The notes below the pieces were generated by a model. That model was given only the letters and a program-made list of their open reading frames with translations, was not told the origin of the DNA and made no database searches. Below are positions 8,405 through 17,385 of a DNA stretch of 55,888 bases, in pieces (position 1 is the first letter of the stretch; the number at the start of each line of letters is the position of its first letter). Both the position numbers and the translations under genes were made by a program. Origin of the DNA: Candidatus Sulfotelmatobacter sp. (lineage in GTDB: Bacteria > Eisenbacteria > RBG-16-71-46); contig DATKAB010000021.1 of NCBI GenBank assembly GCA_035498555.1, positions 1-55,888 on the forward strand. The letters run 5' to 3'.

Positions 8405-10002
8405 CGAGTCGAGACGGTCTCGCGCTTGCCGGATCGCGGGGATTCGGCCGGGCGCGCGACCGCGAACACGTCCTTCGACGAGCGCGCTCCGAGCAGCGCC
8501 TTGAGACCGGCGCGATAGACCGGATCCGATTCCAGCGCCACACGCGCCGCCGCCGCATCTCCCTCGAGTCGCCGCGCCAGCTCGCGGCGCAGCGACTGCT
8601 CGAGCTGCGGGCGCTGGGCCGCGAGCGCCGCCGGATCCGCGGCCAGCTTCTCCTGCTGCAGGAAGTCGGTGAAGGCGCTCCACAGGTCCGGGCTGACGTC
8701 GGCCGTGAGCCGGGTGTCGGGATGCCCGTTCACCCAGCGATTGGCGAAGCGGAACGAGAGCAAGCGGCGCTCGACGTCGGTCATCAGCGGGGTGAGGGAG
8801 TCGGGCTCGATCGCCAGATCGGGCGCGATCCCGCCGCCGCCGCGCACCGGCCGGCCGGAAGTGGTGTGGAACAACGGTTCGCTCTTCGACGATTCGGCGG
8901 GGGCGCCCTCTTCATCGTCACCCGATTCGTCGTCGGCGTCGGATTGCACCGTCGGCAGACGATTGATGCAACGGCCGCTCGGCGTGTAGTAGCGCGCCGT
9001 GGTCAGCTTGACCGCGTCGCCGGTGCCGCGCAGCGGGAACACGCGTTGCACGAGCCCCTTGCCGAAGGTGGTGTGCCCGACGACCAGCGCGCGGTCCAAA
9101 TCCTGCAGCGCGCCGGTCAGCACCTCGGAGGCCGAGGCGCTGCCGCCGTCCACCAGCACCACCAGTGGCCAGCCGCTCTCGGCGCCGGGGCTCTGCACGG
9201 TGTAGCGCTGATCCTGTGAAGCATCGCGGCCACGCGTCGACACCACCAGCGAGCCGCGCGGCAGGAACTGCTCGGCGATCGCCACCGCCTGATCGAGCAC
9301 GCCGCCGGGATTGGAGCGCAAGTCGAGCAGCAGCTTCTTCGCGCCCTGGCGTTTGAGCTGGTCGAGCCCCTCGCGCACCTCGCTCGACGAGCGCTCGGAA
9401 AAGCTCGCCAGCCGGAGGTACCCGATTTCCTTGTCCACCATGAACGCGTAGGGGACGCTCTTGGTCTTGATGATGTCACGCTCGAGCGTCACGTCGCGTT
9501 CCTGGGTGTCGCCCTCGCCGAGCACGCCCAGCCGTACCGACGTGCCGCGCTCGCCGCGCAGCAGTTTCGAGGTGTCGTCGATGGTGAAGCCGGCGGTGGA
9601 CTTGCCATCGATGTGCAGGATCGCGTCACCGGGGCGCAGCCCGGCGCGCCACGCCGGACTGCCTTCGACCGGCGAAATCACCGTCGGGTGATTGTCCCGG
9701 ACGCTGACCAGCACGCCGATGCCGCCGAACTCGCCCTCGGTGGTGCCCTGCAGGCGCGCCAGCGCGTCGTGATCGAGGAACTGCGAGAACGGGTCGAGCT
9801 GCCTGAACAGGCCCTTGATCGCCCCGTCCACCAGCGGTCCGGGCGCGACCGGATTCACGTAGCTCTCCTCGACCCGATGGAGGACTTCGACGAAGTCGTC
9901 CATGTTGCCGTAGAGACCGTTGGTGGCGCCGCCGCGACCCGCCCACCAGCCCACCGCGAACAGGGCGATCAGCGAGGCGGCCAGCAGGAGTCGTCGAGAC
10001 AT
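8401..10002 (-). CDS. S41-family C-terminal processing peptidase
   Basis: A 533-residue envelope serine protease. An uncleaved N-terminal anchor or signal (SRRLLLAASLIALFAVGWW) precedes an N-terminal helical region. A PDZ domain follows (GGIGVLV…GSPAWRAGLRPGDAILHIDG, about 85-170), then the S41 catalytic core with LRSNPGG, the nucleophile Ser in GGSASASE and the general-base Lys in TTFGKGLVQ. These enzymes recognise C-termini of exported proteins. A long acidic insert and a C-terminal helical tail extend it beyond the minimal family. ATG 10002 is chosen because hydrophobic sequence follows immediately; GTG 10014 is an alternative. It is the first gene of the leftward operon, with an extended -10 promoter and a palindrome about 90 bases upstream. 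Confidence 0.93.
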   Translation of the reverse strand: MSRRLLLAASLIALFAVGWWAGRGGATNGLYGNMDDFVEVLHRVEESYVNPVAPGPLVDGAIKGLFRQLDPFSQFLDHDALARLQGTTEGEFGGIGVLVSVRDNHPTVISPVEGSPAWRAGLRPGDAILHIDGKSTAGFTIDDTSKLLRGERGTSVRLGVLGEGDTQERDVTLERDIIKTKSVPYAFMVDKEIGYLRLASFSERSSSEVREGLDQLKRQGAKKLLLDLRSNPGGVLDQAVAIAEQFLPRGSLVVSTRGRDASQDQRYTVQSPGAESGWPLVVLVDGGSASASEVLTGALQDLDRALVVGHTTFGKGLVQRVFPLRGTGDAVKLTTARYYTPSGRCINRLPTVQSDADDESGDDEEGAPAESSKSEPLFHTTSGRPVRGGGGIAPDLAIEPDSLTPLMTDVERRLLSFRFANRWVNGHPDTRLTADVSPDLWSAFTDFLQQEKLAADPAALAAQRPQLEQSLRRELARRLEGDAAAARVALESDPVYRAGLKALLGARSSKDVFAVARPAESPRSGKRETVSTR

Positions 10003-10090
10003 CGAGGAGTTCACTCCCTTGAGGAGGCGGCTCGGCAGGCGGAATCGAGAGCCGGCAATGGAGATCGGGCGCGGCTCCAGAGCGGCGACG

Positions 10091-10119
10091 AATATAACAC
10101 AGGGTCGGTTCTCACCGAC
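10091..10119 (-). promoter_or_regulatory. Extended -10 promoter with palindromic operator-like site upstream of the S41 protease operon
   Basis: On the minus strand TGTTATATT (extended -10 box, TATATT at 10096-10091) is preceded at the -35 position by a perfect 6+6 inverted repeat, GTCGGT gaga ACCGAC (10119-10104). No -35 consensus is present, so either the extended -10 suffices or a dimeric regulator binds the palindrome. Predicted transcription starts near 10084. Confidence 0.45.
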
Positions 10120-10171
10120 TGACACGCGATTGGATGCTCCGGCCGGGGGCGGGATCGCGAGCGGGGCCGAA

Positions 10172-11443
10172 TCAGTCGAACAGAGGCAGGATCAGAGCCT
10201 GATTCTGGATCACGGCAACCACGATGCCGTGCGCCACCTCGAGCGCGACCCCAATGCCCAGCGCCGCGCAGCTCGCCCACCACCACGCGGGTGGCCGCCC
10301 GCCCCCGCGGGAGCCGATCAGGCGGCGCACCGCCAGCCCCGCCAGCAGTGCAGCGGCCGGCGTGGCCAGGATCACGAAACGCAGCAACTTGGGGTAGCCC
10401 CGCGCTCCGAGCACCATGTGAGGAATCACCACCACCGCCATCCAGCCGAGCAGCGCCAGCGCGACGCGCCGAACCTGGCGCCCGCCGGTGAGCGCGATCA
10501 GTGCGGCCGGGACCAGCGTCCAGAGCGTGGTGACGAGCAGCGGGAGATACGACCACGCGGTGCGTTCGGCCACCACCCGATGTTCGAATGGATTGCTCGC
10601 GATCAGCGCGGCGGTCGGCTTTCCCGGATCCAGCAGCCAGGGCGGACCGAGTACCACCCACTGCCAGAGCGGCCACGGCGCCAGCACCACCAGGGCGGCG
10701 GCCACCGCGACCGCCACCGCCCGCCACATGCGCGCGTCGCGCCCGGCGCCGGGCTCGAGAGCCCAGGCCAGGAGCGCCACTCCCGGCAGCACCAGCAGCG
10801 CCGTCACCTTGACCCAGCTCGCGAGACCCACCAGCGCGCCGGCCAGCGCGGCCCGATGGAGGTCGCGCGCGCGCAGCGCATCGAGCAGTGGCGCGGCCGC
10901 CAGCGTGGCCGCCGCTAGCAGCGGTCCGTCGAGCCAGTGGTGGACGCCGACGTGGGCGCCAATCGGCGAGAACGCGGCGAGCACCGCGACGGTGAGGCGT
11001 TCGATGGCAGTGCCGGCGCCGAACGCGGCCGCCCGCAGCCGCAACAGGCCGATGAAGTAGGCGGCGTACGCCAGCAGCTGCGCGACCCCGAATCCGAGCG
11101 GCCCGATGGTCCCGAGCAGTACCGCGAACAACGCGATCCCCCCCGGCGGATGGTGATAGAAGAGCGGCCGGCCGTACATCTCGCGCGGCAGCACTTCGGG
11201 GGGCGCATCGGTGCCGAGCAGGTTGTAGCCGCGATGCTCGAGCAGCTGAACGGTCAGCGCACGATAGACCTGCTCGTCGTTCTCGAGATGGGGACCCTGC
11301 AGCGCGTTGGCGCGCACCAGCAGCCCGAGCGCGAAAATCAGGGCGATGGCCAGCGCGACCCGCGTCGGCCCGCGGCCGGGCTCGCGCGCGGGCGGCGCCG
11401 CGCGACGCTTTACGGACGCAGCCGGGCTTCGACCGCGGCCCAC
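10172..11443 (-). CDS. GT39-like (ArnT/PMT-type) membrane glycosyltransferase
   Basis: A 423-residue polytopic membrane protein with about ten hydrophobic segments. The first extracytoplasmic loop contains an acidic pair (LENDEQVYR) followed by a YHHPPGG segment, the layout of GT-C enzymes (GT39/GT83) that move sugars from polyprenyl phosphates to acceptors outside the membrane. The N-terminus is basic. The chosen ATG overlaps the end of tmk by 34 bases; no better start is visible. Acceptor and donor cannot be inferred. It is the last gene of the rsmI-tmk operon, and a paralogue of similar size lies at 52925-54196. Confidence 0.75.
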   Translation of the reverse strand: MGRGRSPAASVKRRAAPPAREPGRGPTRVALAIALIFALGLLVRANALQGPHLENDEQVYRALTVQLLEHRGYNLLGTDAPPEVLPREMYGRPLFYHHPPGGIALFAVLLGTIGPLGFGVAQLLAYAAYFIGLLRLRAAAFGAGTAIERLTVAVLAAFSPIGAHVGVHHWLDGPLLAAATLAAAPLLDALRARDLHRAALAGALVGLASWVKVTALLVLPGVALLAWALEPGAGRDARMWRAVAVAVAAALVVLAPWPLWQWVVLGPPWLLDPGKPTAALIASNPFEHRVVAERTAWSYLPLLVTTLWTLVPAALIALTGGRQVRRVALALLGWMAVVVIPHMVLGARGYPKLLRFVILATPAAALLAGLAVRRLIGSRGGGRPPAWWWASCAALGIGVALEVAHGIVVAVIQNQALILPLFD

Positions 11444-12033
11444 ACCTGCTCCTCGAGCGCTTCCGCGGACAGCCCGGCATCCAGCACGCGCCAGCGCCGA
11501 GGCTCGGCGGCCGCGAGCGCCCGATAGCGCTCCCGCACGCGGCGGTGAAACTCGAGCGGCTCCTGATCCAGCCGATTGGTGGCGCCCGAGGCGCCGGCGC
11601 GCCGGTCGAGCCCGCGCTCGGGATCGAGATCGAACAGCAGCGTGAGGTCCGGCCTGAGCCCGCCGGTCGCCGCGCGATTCATGGCGCGCAACAACGCGTC
11701 ATCGAGCTGTCGCCCGCCACCCTGATAGGCCAGCGTCGAGTCGTCGTAGCGGTCGCAGAGCACCACGCGCCCCGCCGCCAGCGCCGGGCGGATCACACCG
11801 GCCACCAGCTCGGCGCGCGCCGCCTCCATGAGGAACGCCTCGCTGAGCGGCTCGGGTCCGCGCCCGGGCGCGAGCAGCAGCGCGCGAACGCTCTCCGCCA
11901 GCGGCGTGCCGCCGGGCTCACGCGTGAGCAGCGGATCGAGACCGCGCGCGCGCAGGCGCGCCGCGAGTTTCTCGATCTGGGTGGACTTTCCCGTGCCCTC
12001 GCCGCCCTCGAAGGTGATGAACAGGCCCGGCAT
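11410..12033 (-). CDS. tmk: Thymidylate kinase
   Basis: A 207-residue kinase that phosphorylates dTMP to dTDP. P-loop FEGGEGTGKST (8-18), the TREPGGTPLAE dTMP-binding segment, the CDRYDDSTLAYQG motif with the DR pair at 94-95, and the LLFDLDPE strand are all present. The start at 12033 (MPGLFITFEGG) matches the family; in-frame sequence further upstream is antisense to the inositol phosphate synthase. It follows the ino1 stop by 11 bases. The lid region is short and Arg-containing (DRRAG…NRLDQE), typical of bacterial Tmk. Confidence 0.95.
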   Translation of the reverse strand: MPGLFITFEGGEGTGKSTQIEKLAARLRARGLDPLLTREPGGTPLAESVRALLLAPGRGPEPLSEAFLMEAARAELVAGVIRPALAAGRVVLCDRYDDSTLAYQGGGRQLDDALLRAMNRAATGGLRPDLTLLFDLDPERGLDRRAGASGATNRLDQEPLEFHRRVRERYRALAAAEPRRWRVLDAGLSAEALEEQVWAAVEARLRP

Positions 12034-12044
12034 GCCGGGTGAGC

Positions 12045-13304
12045 TCAGCGCGCGGCGACGGCCTTGCGACGCCGGGCACGCGCGCGGCGAGGAGTCGCGC
12101 TGGAGCTTCCGTTGGCACCGTTCGCACCGTTGTGCGAAGGCGCGGCCACGGGGCGGGCCGCCTTGCGCGCGATCGGCGCCGCATCCTTCTTCACGGTCGG
12201 CGCACCTTTCTCGCGCAGCTGGCGCTCGGTGGCCTTGGGATCGCGGATGAACTGCTCGACCAGCTCGCGCGCGCGATCGTCGGGGATCTGCACCGGTGGC
12301 GACTTCTTGAAGTAGCTCGACGGGGCGATCAACGCGCCCTTGAGCCCGTGCTCCAGCCCGAGCTTCGCGCAGCGCACCGCGTCGATCACGATGCCGGCCG
12401 AGTTGGGCGAGTCCCAGACCTCGAGCTTCATCTCGAGGTTGAGCGGCACGTCGCCGAACGTCGTGCCCTCCATCCGGATGTGGCACCACTTGCGGTCCTT
12501 GAGCCAGGGCACGTAGTCCGACGGCCCCACGTGCACGTTCTCGGGAGACAGCTCGTAGGGAATGTTGCTGGTCACCGCCGAGGTCTTGCTGATCTTCTTC
12601 GACTCGAGTCGCTCTCGCTCGAGCATGTTGAGGAAGTCGGTGTTGCCGCCGAAATTGAGCTGGTAGGTGCGATCGATGCGCACGCCGCGCTCGACGAACA
12701 GATGCGCCAGCACGCGGTGGGTGATGGTGGCGCCGACCTGCGACTTGATGTCGTCGCCGATCACCGGCAGTCCCTTCTTCTCGAACCGCTGCTGCCAGTA
12801 TTTCTCGCGCGCGATGAACACCGGAATGCAATTGACGAACGCGCACCCGGCTTCGAGCACCTGCTCGACGTACCACTTGGTGGCCTCTTCCGAGCCCACC
12901 GGGAGGTAGTTCACCACCACGTCGGTGCCGGTATCCTTCAGCAGGCGCACGATGTCCACCGTCGAGCCGGGGGCCTTCTCGATGATCTTCGAGAGGTACT
13001 TGCCGAGCCCGTCGTGGGTCATGCCGCGCTGCACCGTCACGCCCGACTTCGGCACCTTGGTGAACACGTAGGTGTTGTTGGGCCACGCCCCGATGGCTTC
13101 CGAGACGTCGCGGCCGACCTTGTTCTTGTCGATGTCGATCGCCGCCGAGATCTCCACGTCGCGGACGTGATAGCCGCCGAGATTCACGTGCATGAGGCCG
13201 GGCACGCGATCCGACTCCTTCGCGTTGCGGTAGTAGTGCAGGCCCTGAACGAACGACGATGCGCAGTTGCCCACGCCGATGATCGCTACCCGAACCTTGC
13301 CCAT
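12045..13304 (-). CDS. ino1: Inositol-3-phosphate synthase with a basic C-terminal tail
   Basis: A 419-residue NAD-dependent enzyme converting glucose-6-phosphate to 1L-myo-inositol-1-phosphate. The N-terminal Rossmann motif is [10 protein letters not shown] (8-17). [25 protein letters not shown] and [12 protein letters not shown] mark the catalytic domain of the actinobacterial/archaeal-type branch. About the last 50 residues are an extra Lys/Arg/Ala-rich tail with an NGANGANG spacer, not part of the family core. ATG 13304 lies 11 bases after AGGAGG; a GTG at 13313 sits too close to that site. The neighbouring phosphatidyltransferase suggests its product feeds inositol phospholipid synthesis. 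Confidence 0.93.
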   Translation of the reverse strand: MGKVRVAIIGVGNCASSFVQGLHYYRNAKESDRVPGLMHVNLGGYHVRDVEISAAIDIDKNKVGRDVSEAIGAWPNNTYVFTKVPKSGVTVQRGMTHDGLGKYLSKIIEKAPGSTVDIVRLLKDTGTDVVVNYLPVGSEEATKWYVEQVLEAGCAFVNCIPVFIAREKYWQQRFEKKGLPVIGDDIKSQVGATITHRVLAHLFVERGVRIDRTYQLNFGGNTDFLNMLERERLESKKISKTSAVTSNIPYELSPENVHVGPSDYVPWLKDRKWCHIRMEGTTFGDVPLNLEMKLEVWDSPNSAGIVIDAVRCAKLGLEHGLKGALIAPSSYFKKSPPVQIPDDRARELVEQFIRDPKATERQLREKGAPTVKKDAAPIARKAARPVAAPSHNGANGANGSSSATPRRARARRRKAVAAR

Positions 13305-13320
13305 GACTCTCACGACCTCC

Positions 13321-14028
13321 TTATACGTCGCGACCCGCGCCGCGGGTGTTCTTCCAGACGTACGCCATGCGCTGAAACGCCGTGGCGAATGAGAACGCGA
13401 CCAGCAGCAGCAACGCCGCCGGCATGATGGGACCGAGCCCCGCGAAGCCGGCGATGATCAGCACGATCATGCGTTCGGGCCGCTCGAACCAGCCCACGCG
13501 GCACTCCAGGCCGAGGCCCTCGGCGCGCGCGCGGGTATAGGACACCATGAACGAGCCCACCAGCGCCAGCATCGCCAGCAGGCTGATGGCGGCCCAGGTG
13601 ACCGGCTCCAGCCCGCGGGCAAGCTGCTGCGCCACGCGCTCGGGATTGACCGCCAGGTCCACCAGCGTGCCGGTGTAGAAGCTCGCGATGCCGACCAGCA
13701 GCGCCGCCTCGGCGATGCGGTCGAGCGTCGAGTCGAGAAACGCTCCGAAGCGCGAGACGTGCCCGGTCGCGCGAGCCAGCTGGCCATCGAGGATGTCGCA
13801 GATGCCGGCGGCGGTGGCGAAGGCCGCGCCGGAACGGAAGTGACCGAGCGCGAACGCCAGACCCGAGGCCAGACTCAGGATCAATCCGAGAAAGGTGAGG
13901 TGATCGGGCCGAACGCCGGCCCGAGCCAGCGCCCGCACCAGGGGATCGAGCGCCACGTGCGCGAACCGTTTGAGCGACTCCTTGAGCGGCACGCGGCCGG
14001 AGCGAGTTCCCGACAGGGGGACGCTCAC
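13321..14028 (-). CDS. CDP-alcohol phosphatidyltransferase (probable phosphatidylinositol-phosphate synthase)
   Basis: A 235-residue integral membrane enzyme. The family signature D-x2-DG-x2-AR-x8-G-x3-D-x3-D is complete (DILDGQLAR … GAFLDSTLD), with about six hydrophobic segments. It transfers a phosphatidyl group from CDP-diacylglycerol (or the archaeol analogue) to an alcohol. The gene next downstream makes inositol-3-phosphate, which points to inositol phosphate as the acceptor, giving phosphatidylinositol phosphate; this is inferred from context. Start is GTG 14028, preceded by GGAGAG and overlapping the rsmI stop as GTGA. An upstream start at 14061 is possible but lies inside rsmI. Confidence 0.88.
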   Translation of the reverse strand: MSVPLSGTRSGRVPLKESLKRFAHVALDPLVRALARAGVRPDHLTFLGLILSLASGLAFALGHFRSGAAFATAAGICDILDGQLARATGHVSRFGAFLDSTLDRIAEAALLVGIASFYTGTLVDLAVNPERVAQQLARGLEPVTWAAISLLAMLALVGSFMVSYTRARAEGLGLECRVGWFERPERMIVLIIAGFAGLGPIMPAALLLLVAFSFATAFQRMAYVWKNTRGAGRDV

Positions 14029-14759
14029 GATCTCTCCAGCGCGCGTCGCGCGCGCGTCCACCCGCTCAGCACCAGCACCATTTCCCCCCGTTGCTGCTCT
14101 CTCGTCAGCGCCTCACGCACGTCGCGCGCGCTGCCGTGCAGCACGTCTTCGAACATCTTGGTCAGCTCTCGGGCCAGTGCGATCGGCCGCGTCTCCCACA
14201 CCTGCTCGAGATCCTCGAGGCAGGCGACGATGCGATGCGGCGACTCGAACGCCACCAGCGTCTCGGGCCGCTCGCGCAGGCTCTCCAGCCGCCGCACGCG
14301 CGCCGCCCGCTTCGGAGGCAGGAACCCGATGAACGTGAAACTGTCGGTGGGCAGCCCGCTGACCTGCAGCGCGGCGATCACCGCGCTCGGCCCCGGCACG
14401 CTCCGCACGCGAATGCCGGCCTCGACGGCCGCCCGGACCAGCGGGAAGCCGGGATCCGAGATCCCCGGCGAGCCCGCGTCGGTCACCACCGCCACCGACT
14501 CCCCGCCTCGAAGCCGCGAGAGCAGCTCGGGCACTCGAGCGCGCTCGTTGTGCTCGAACAGGCTCACCAGCTTCGCCTGGATCCCGTGATGATCGAGCAA
14601 TCGCCGCGTGGTGCGCGTGTCTTCCGCGGCGATCACGTCCACCTCGCTCAGCGTGCGCACGGCACGTTGCGTGAGGTCGGCGAGATTTCCGATCGGAGTG
14701 GCCACGAGATACAGAGTTCCTCCGTCGCCGGAGGGGCGGACTCGGCTCACCTGAGTCAT
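14025..14759 (-). CDS. rsmI: 16S rRNA (cytidine-1402 2'-O)-methyltransferase RsmI
   Basis: A 244-residue SAM-dependent methyltransferase of the tetrapyrrole-methylase fold that 2'-O-methylates C1402 in the ribosomal decoding centre. Family motifs are LYLVATPIGNLADLTQRA, AAEDTRTTRRLL, VSLFEHNE, VTDAGSPGISDPG, GPSAVIAAL, FTFIGFLPPK and ELTKMFE. Start ATG 14759 gives a normal-length protein. It leads a leftward operon (rsmI, phosphatidyltransferase, ino1, tmk, GT39-like) with a possible extended -10 promoter about 40 bases upstream. Confidence 0.95.
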   Translation of the reverse strand: MTQVSRVRPSGDGGTLYLVATPIGNLADLTQRAVRTLSEVDVIAAEDTRTTRRLLDHHGIQAKLVSLFEHNERARVPELLSRLRGGESVAVVTDAGSPGISDPGFPLVRAAVEAGIRVRSVPGPSAVIAALQVSGLPTDSFTFIGFLPPKRAARVRRLESLRERPETLVAFESPHRIVACLEDLEQVWETRPIALARELTKMFEDVLHGSARDVREALTREQQRGEMVLVLSGWTRARRALERS

Positions 14760-14799
14760 GACCGCGTGGATGGCGCGCCGCCGTTGAGGAGCGCGAGGC

Positions 14800-14808
14800 A
14801 AGGTAGCA
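14800..14808 (-). promoter_or_regulatory. Extended -10 promoter box for the rsmI operon
   Basis: TGCTACCTT on the minus strand (14808-14800) fits the recurring TGnTAnnnT pattern and lies in the 97-base gap before rsmI. No good -35 is visible. The predicted leader is about 33 bases. Confidence 0.4.
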
Positions 14809-14856
14809 CGGCCGGCAGGGAGCGTCCATCGGCCGGGGGGTTCGAAATGCTCGAAT

Positions 14857-15918
14857 TCAGCGTGCGGTCGCCTGTTCGAGGCGCGCGCCGATCGCGGCCT
14901 GGAACGCGCGCGCGGCGCGCTCCAGTCCGGCATCGTCCACGTCGAGGTGGACGATGGCGCGCAGCAGCTTGGGCCCGTACTTGGACATGCGGATCCCGCG
15001 CGATTCGAGCTCGGAGAGGATCGAGGCGGGGTCGAGCGCGGGATGCTGCAGCTCGACGAACAGGATATTGGTGTCGGGCTCCACCACGCGCACGCCGGGA
15101 ATCGATCGCCACGCCGCCGCCAGCCGGCGCGTGCGCGCGTGATCCTCGGCCAGCCGCTCGACGTGGTGGTCGAGCGCGTGCAGGCACGCGGCGGCGAGAA
15201 TCCCGACCTGGCGCATGCCGCCGCCGAAGCGCTTGCGCAGCCGGCGCGCGCGGCGAACCACTTCGGCCGAGCCCACCAGAATCGAGCCGATCGGGGCGCC
15301 GAGCCCCTTGGAGAAGCACATCATCACCGTGTCGGCGCACGCCGCCCATTCCGCGATCGGGATGCCGGTCGCGACGCTCGCGTTCCACAGGCGCGCACCG
15401 TCGAGGTGCACCCGCACCCCGCGCTCGCGCGCCGCAGCGCCCAGCTCGCGAAGCGCGGCCAGCGGCACGATGGCGCCGCCGGCGCGGTTGTGGGTGTTCT
15501 CCGCGCACACCAGCCGCAGATGCGCGACGTGGTCGTCCTCGCCCCGCAGCGACTGCAACAGCGCCCGCGCCGGGATCACGCCGCGCTCCCCGCGCACGAT
15601 ATGCGCGAGACAGCCGGAGTTGGCGGCGATCCCGCCCTGCTCGTAGAAGAAGATGTGGCTTTCGGATTCGAGCAGCACCTCGTCGCCCGGCTCGGTCTGG
15701 CTCGCGACCGCCAGCTGATTGCCCATGGTGCCGCTCGGCACATACAGCGCCGCCTCCTTGCCGGCCAGCGCGGCGACCCGACGCTCCAGCTCCTGCACCG
15801 TGGGATCGTCGCCGAACACGTCGTCGCCGACCTCGGCTTCGGCCATGGCGCGACGCATGGCGGTGGTCGGACGAGTGACGGTGTCGCTGCGGAGATCGAC
15901 GATCGGCAGTTCGCTCAT
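14857..15918 (-). CDS. ltaE: Low-specificity L-threonine aldolase
   Basis: A 353-residue PLP enzyme that cleaves L-threonine/allo-threonine to glycine and acetaldehyde. It shows the family opening [34 protein letters not shown], the [10 protein letters not shown] histidine, [10 protein letters not shown] and the PLP-lysine motif [12 protein letters not shown] (Lys204), then GGGMRQVG. Length is normal. ATG 15918 gives the conserved start. It is transcribed alone leftward, divergent from the Zn peptidase, from a possible promoter at 15962-15990. A longer in-frame extension upstream is antisense to the peptidase and is rejected. Confidence 0.93.
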   Translation of the reverse strand: MSELPIVDLRSDTVTRPTTAMRRAMAEAEVGDDVFGDDPTVQELERRVAALAGKEAALYVPSGTMGNQLAVASQTEPGDEVLLESESHIFFYEQGGIAANSGCLAHIVRGERGVIPARALLQSLRGEDDHVAHLRLVCAENTHNRAGGAIVPLAALRELGAAARERGVRVHLDGARLWNASVATGIPIAEWAACADTVMMCFSKGLGAPIGSILVGSAEVVRRARRLRKRFGGGMRQVGILAAACLHALDHHVERLAEDHARTRRLAAAWRSIPGVRVVEPDTNILFVELQHPALDPASILSELESRGIRMSKYGPKLLRAIVHLDVDDAGLERAARAFQAAIGARLEQATAR

Positions 15919-15961
15919 GAGTAAAGGCCTCGCGAGGGAGGTTGGAATCCAGAACCGTCTG

Positions 15962-15990
15962 AGTCTACGCGATCGCAGGCCGGCTGACAG
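15962..15990 (-). promoter_or_regulatory. Possible promoter for ltaE
   Basis: On the minus strand CTGTCA (15990-15985), a 17-base spacer and TAGACT (15967-15962) match sigma-70 hexamers at 4 of 6 positions each. Transcription would start about 37 bases before the ATG. Confidence 0.4.
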
Positions 15991-16167
15991 CGCCGTGACA
16001 ACTGCCGCCGCGGGGTGCATTGTGCTGGAGGGAACGTAAGGTCCTGTCGGGTCTGGCCATGCGCCGCGTCTCGTCGCTCGCGCATCCAAAGCCCGGTAGA
16101 CGACGTCATCCCTCCGCCGCCGGCCACTCGCGAAGAGCGCGCCGCGGCCCTGGCTAAGGAGTGTTTC

Positions 16168-16869
16168 ATGCCTTTCATGTTCGGTTTCGATCCGACCTGG
16201 GCGCTGCTGATCCCGGCGATGATCTTCGCCTTCTGGGCGCAGTGGCGGGTCCAGCACACCTATCAGAAATGGGCGCAAGTGCGCGCGGCGAATGGTTTGA
16301 CCGGCCGCCAGATGGCGCAGAGCATCATGCAGCGGAACGGCATCAGCGACGTTCAGGTGCAGCCGGTCGGCGGCACGCTCAGCGACCACTACGACCCGCG
16401 GAACAAGACCGTGTCGCTGTCCGCACCGATCTATCAGGGGGACTCGATCTCCTCGATCGCGGTGGCGGCCCACGAAGTCGGCCACGTGCTCCAGCACGCG
16501 CAGGGGTACGCCTTGCTCAACCTGCGGTCGGCGATGGCGCCGGTGGTCGGATTCGCGAGCATGGCGGCGTTCCCGCTGTTCTTCATCGGCCTGTTCTTCC
16601 GCATCCCGGGAATTTCTCCGATGCTCATGGATCTCGGCATCCTGTTCTTCAGCGCCGCGGTGGTGTTCCATCTGGTGACGCTGCCGGTCGAGTTCGACGC
16701 TTCGAAGCGCGCGCTCGCCCAGCTCACCTCGAGCGGCGCCGTGATGCCTCAGGAAGTCGCCGGCGCCAAGCAGGTCCTGGACGCGGCAGCTCTGACTTAC
16801 GTGGCCGCCGCGGCGATGGCGGCGCTGCAGCTGATTCGGCTGATCCTGATCCGCGACAGCCGGCGCTAG
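16168..16869 (+). CDS. Membrane zinc metallopeptidase (YugP family)
   Basis: A 233-residue membrane protein with an N-terminal hydrophobic segment (about 8-26) and more hydrophobic helices after residue 115. The catalytic motif is [10 protein letters not shown] (HExxH: His102, Glu103, His106), and a downstream [10 protein letters not shown] segment supplies the likely third zinc ligand; this layout matches the YugP/Zn_peptidase_2 family. Substrates of these proteins are not well defined. ATG 16168 is preceded by AAGGAG at 6 bases; longer upstream reading lacks a Shine-Dalgarno. The gene converges on HU across a strong hairpin. Confidence 0.9.
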   Translation: MPFMFGFDPTWALLIPAMIFAFWAQWRVQHTYQKWAQVRAANGLTGRQMAQSIMQRNGISDVQVQPVGGTLSDHYDPRNKTVSLSAPIYQGDSISSIAVAAHEVGHVLQHAQGYALLNLRSAMAPVVGFASMAAFPLFFIGLFFRIPGISPMLMDLGILFFSAAVVFHLVTLPVEFDASKRALAQLTSSGAVMPQEVAGAKQVLDAAALTYVAAAAMAALQLIRLILIRDSRR

Positions 16870-16891
16870 TCCGCGGGCCTGAATGACGAAC

Positions 16892-16918
16892 GGGGTGGGA
16901 GGCCAGGCCTCCCACCCC
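16892..16918. terminator. Bidirectional hairpin between the Zn peptidase and HU
   Basis: A perfect 13-base inverted repeat (GGGGTGGGAGGCC / GGCCTCCCACCCC, arms 16892-16904 and 16906-16918) sits between two convergent genes, 23 bases after one stop and 29 bases after the other. The + strand continues into a weak T-rich stretch (ATCTTGTTT). It probably stops transcription from both sides. Confidence 0.8.
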
Positions 16919-16946
16919 ATCTTGTTTCGGTCCGCCCGGGCGAAGG

Positions 16947-17225
16947 CTAGCCCTGTGAAACCATGTCCTTCAGCTCTTTCGAGACCTTGAACACCGGGAC
17001 CTTGCGCGGATCCACGGGCACCGGCTCGCCGGTTCTCGGGTTGCGCGCGATGCGCGCCTTGCGATCCTTCACGCGGAACGTCCCGAACCCCCGGATCTCG
17101 ATGTGATGGCCGCTGGCGAGAGCCCTGGCCACGGCGTTGAGAAAGGAGTCCACGGTCTCGGCCACGTCCTTCTTGGTGAGGCCGGTGCGTTCGGCGATCT
17201 GGTCCACGATATCCGCTTTGGTCAT
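16947..17225 (-). CDS. hup: HU/IHF-family DNA-binding protein
   Basis: A 92-residue nucleoid protein. The family pattern is complete: [16 protein letters not shown] helix, a dimerisation helix, [17 protein letters not shown], then the DNA-clamping arm [21 protein letters not shown] and C-terminal helix. ATG 17225 has AGGAGGT four bases upstream. It is monocistronic, with its own TTGACC/TAGCCT promoter upstream and a strong hairpin downstream. Whether it is HU or IHF-like cannot be told from one copy. Confidence 0.95.
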   Translation of the reverse strand: MTKADIVDQIAERTGLTKKDVAETVDSFLNAVARALASGHHIEIRGFGTFRVKDRKARIARNPRTGEPVPVDPRKVPVFKVSKELKDMVSQG

Positions 17226-17299
17226 TGCGACCTCCTGAAGCCCCGACGCTCGGCTCGGTCTCGTCGACCGGTATGACGGACGCGTCTCGTGCAAATGCG

Positions 17300-17329
17300 A
17301 GGCTAGCAAGGGGATCGAAAACCGGTCAA
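17300..17329 (-). promoter_or_regulatory. Sigma-70-like promoter for HU
   Basis: On the minus strand TTGACC (17329-17324), an 18-base spacer, and TGCTAGCCT (extended -10 with TAGCCT at 17305-17300). The -10 hexamer and spacer are the same as before the secreted protein at 1-3061. The predicted leader is about 68 bases. Confidence 0.6.
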
Positions 17330-17385
17330 GGCAGTTTTTTTCCAAGGCCTTGCGGGATTCCTCGGGTTGCCGGAGGCCGGGCGGG

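Noticed and set aside
14850-14875. GGTTCGAAA reminiscent of a tRNA T-loop
   Set aside because: No acceptor, D or anticodon stem can be built around it, and it lies at the end of ltaE.
14857-16920. 687-residue fusion upstream of threonine aldolase
   Set aside because: The extra N-terminal part is antisense to the Zn metallopeptidase; the aldolase has its own conserved start at 15918.
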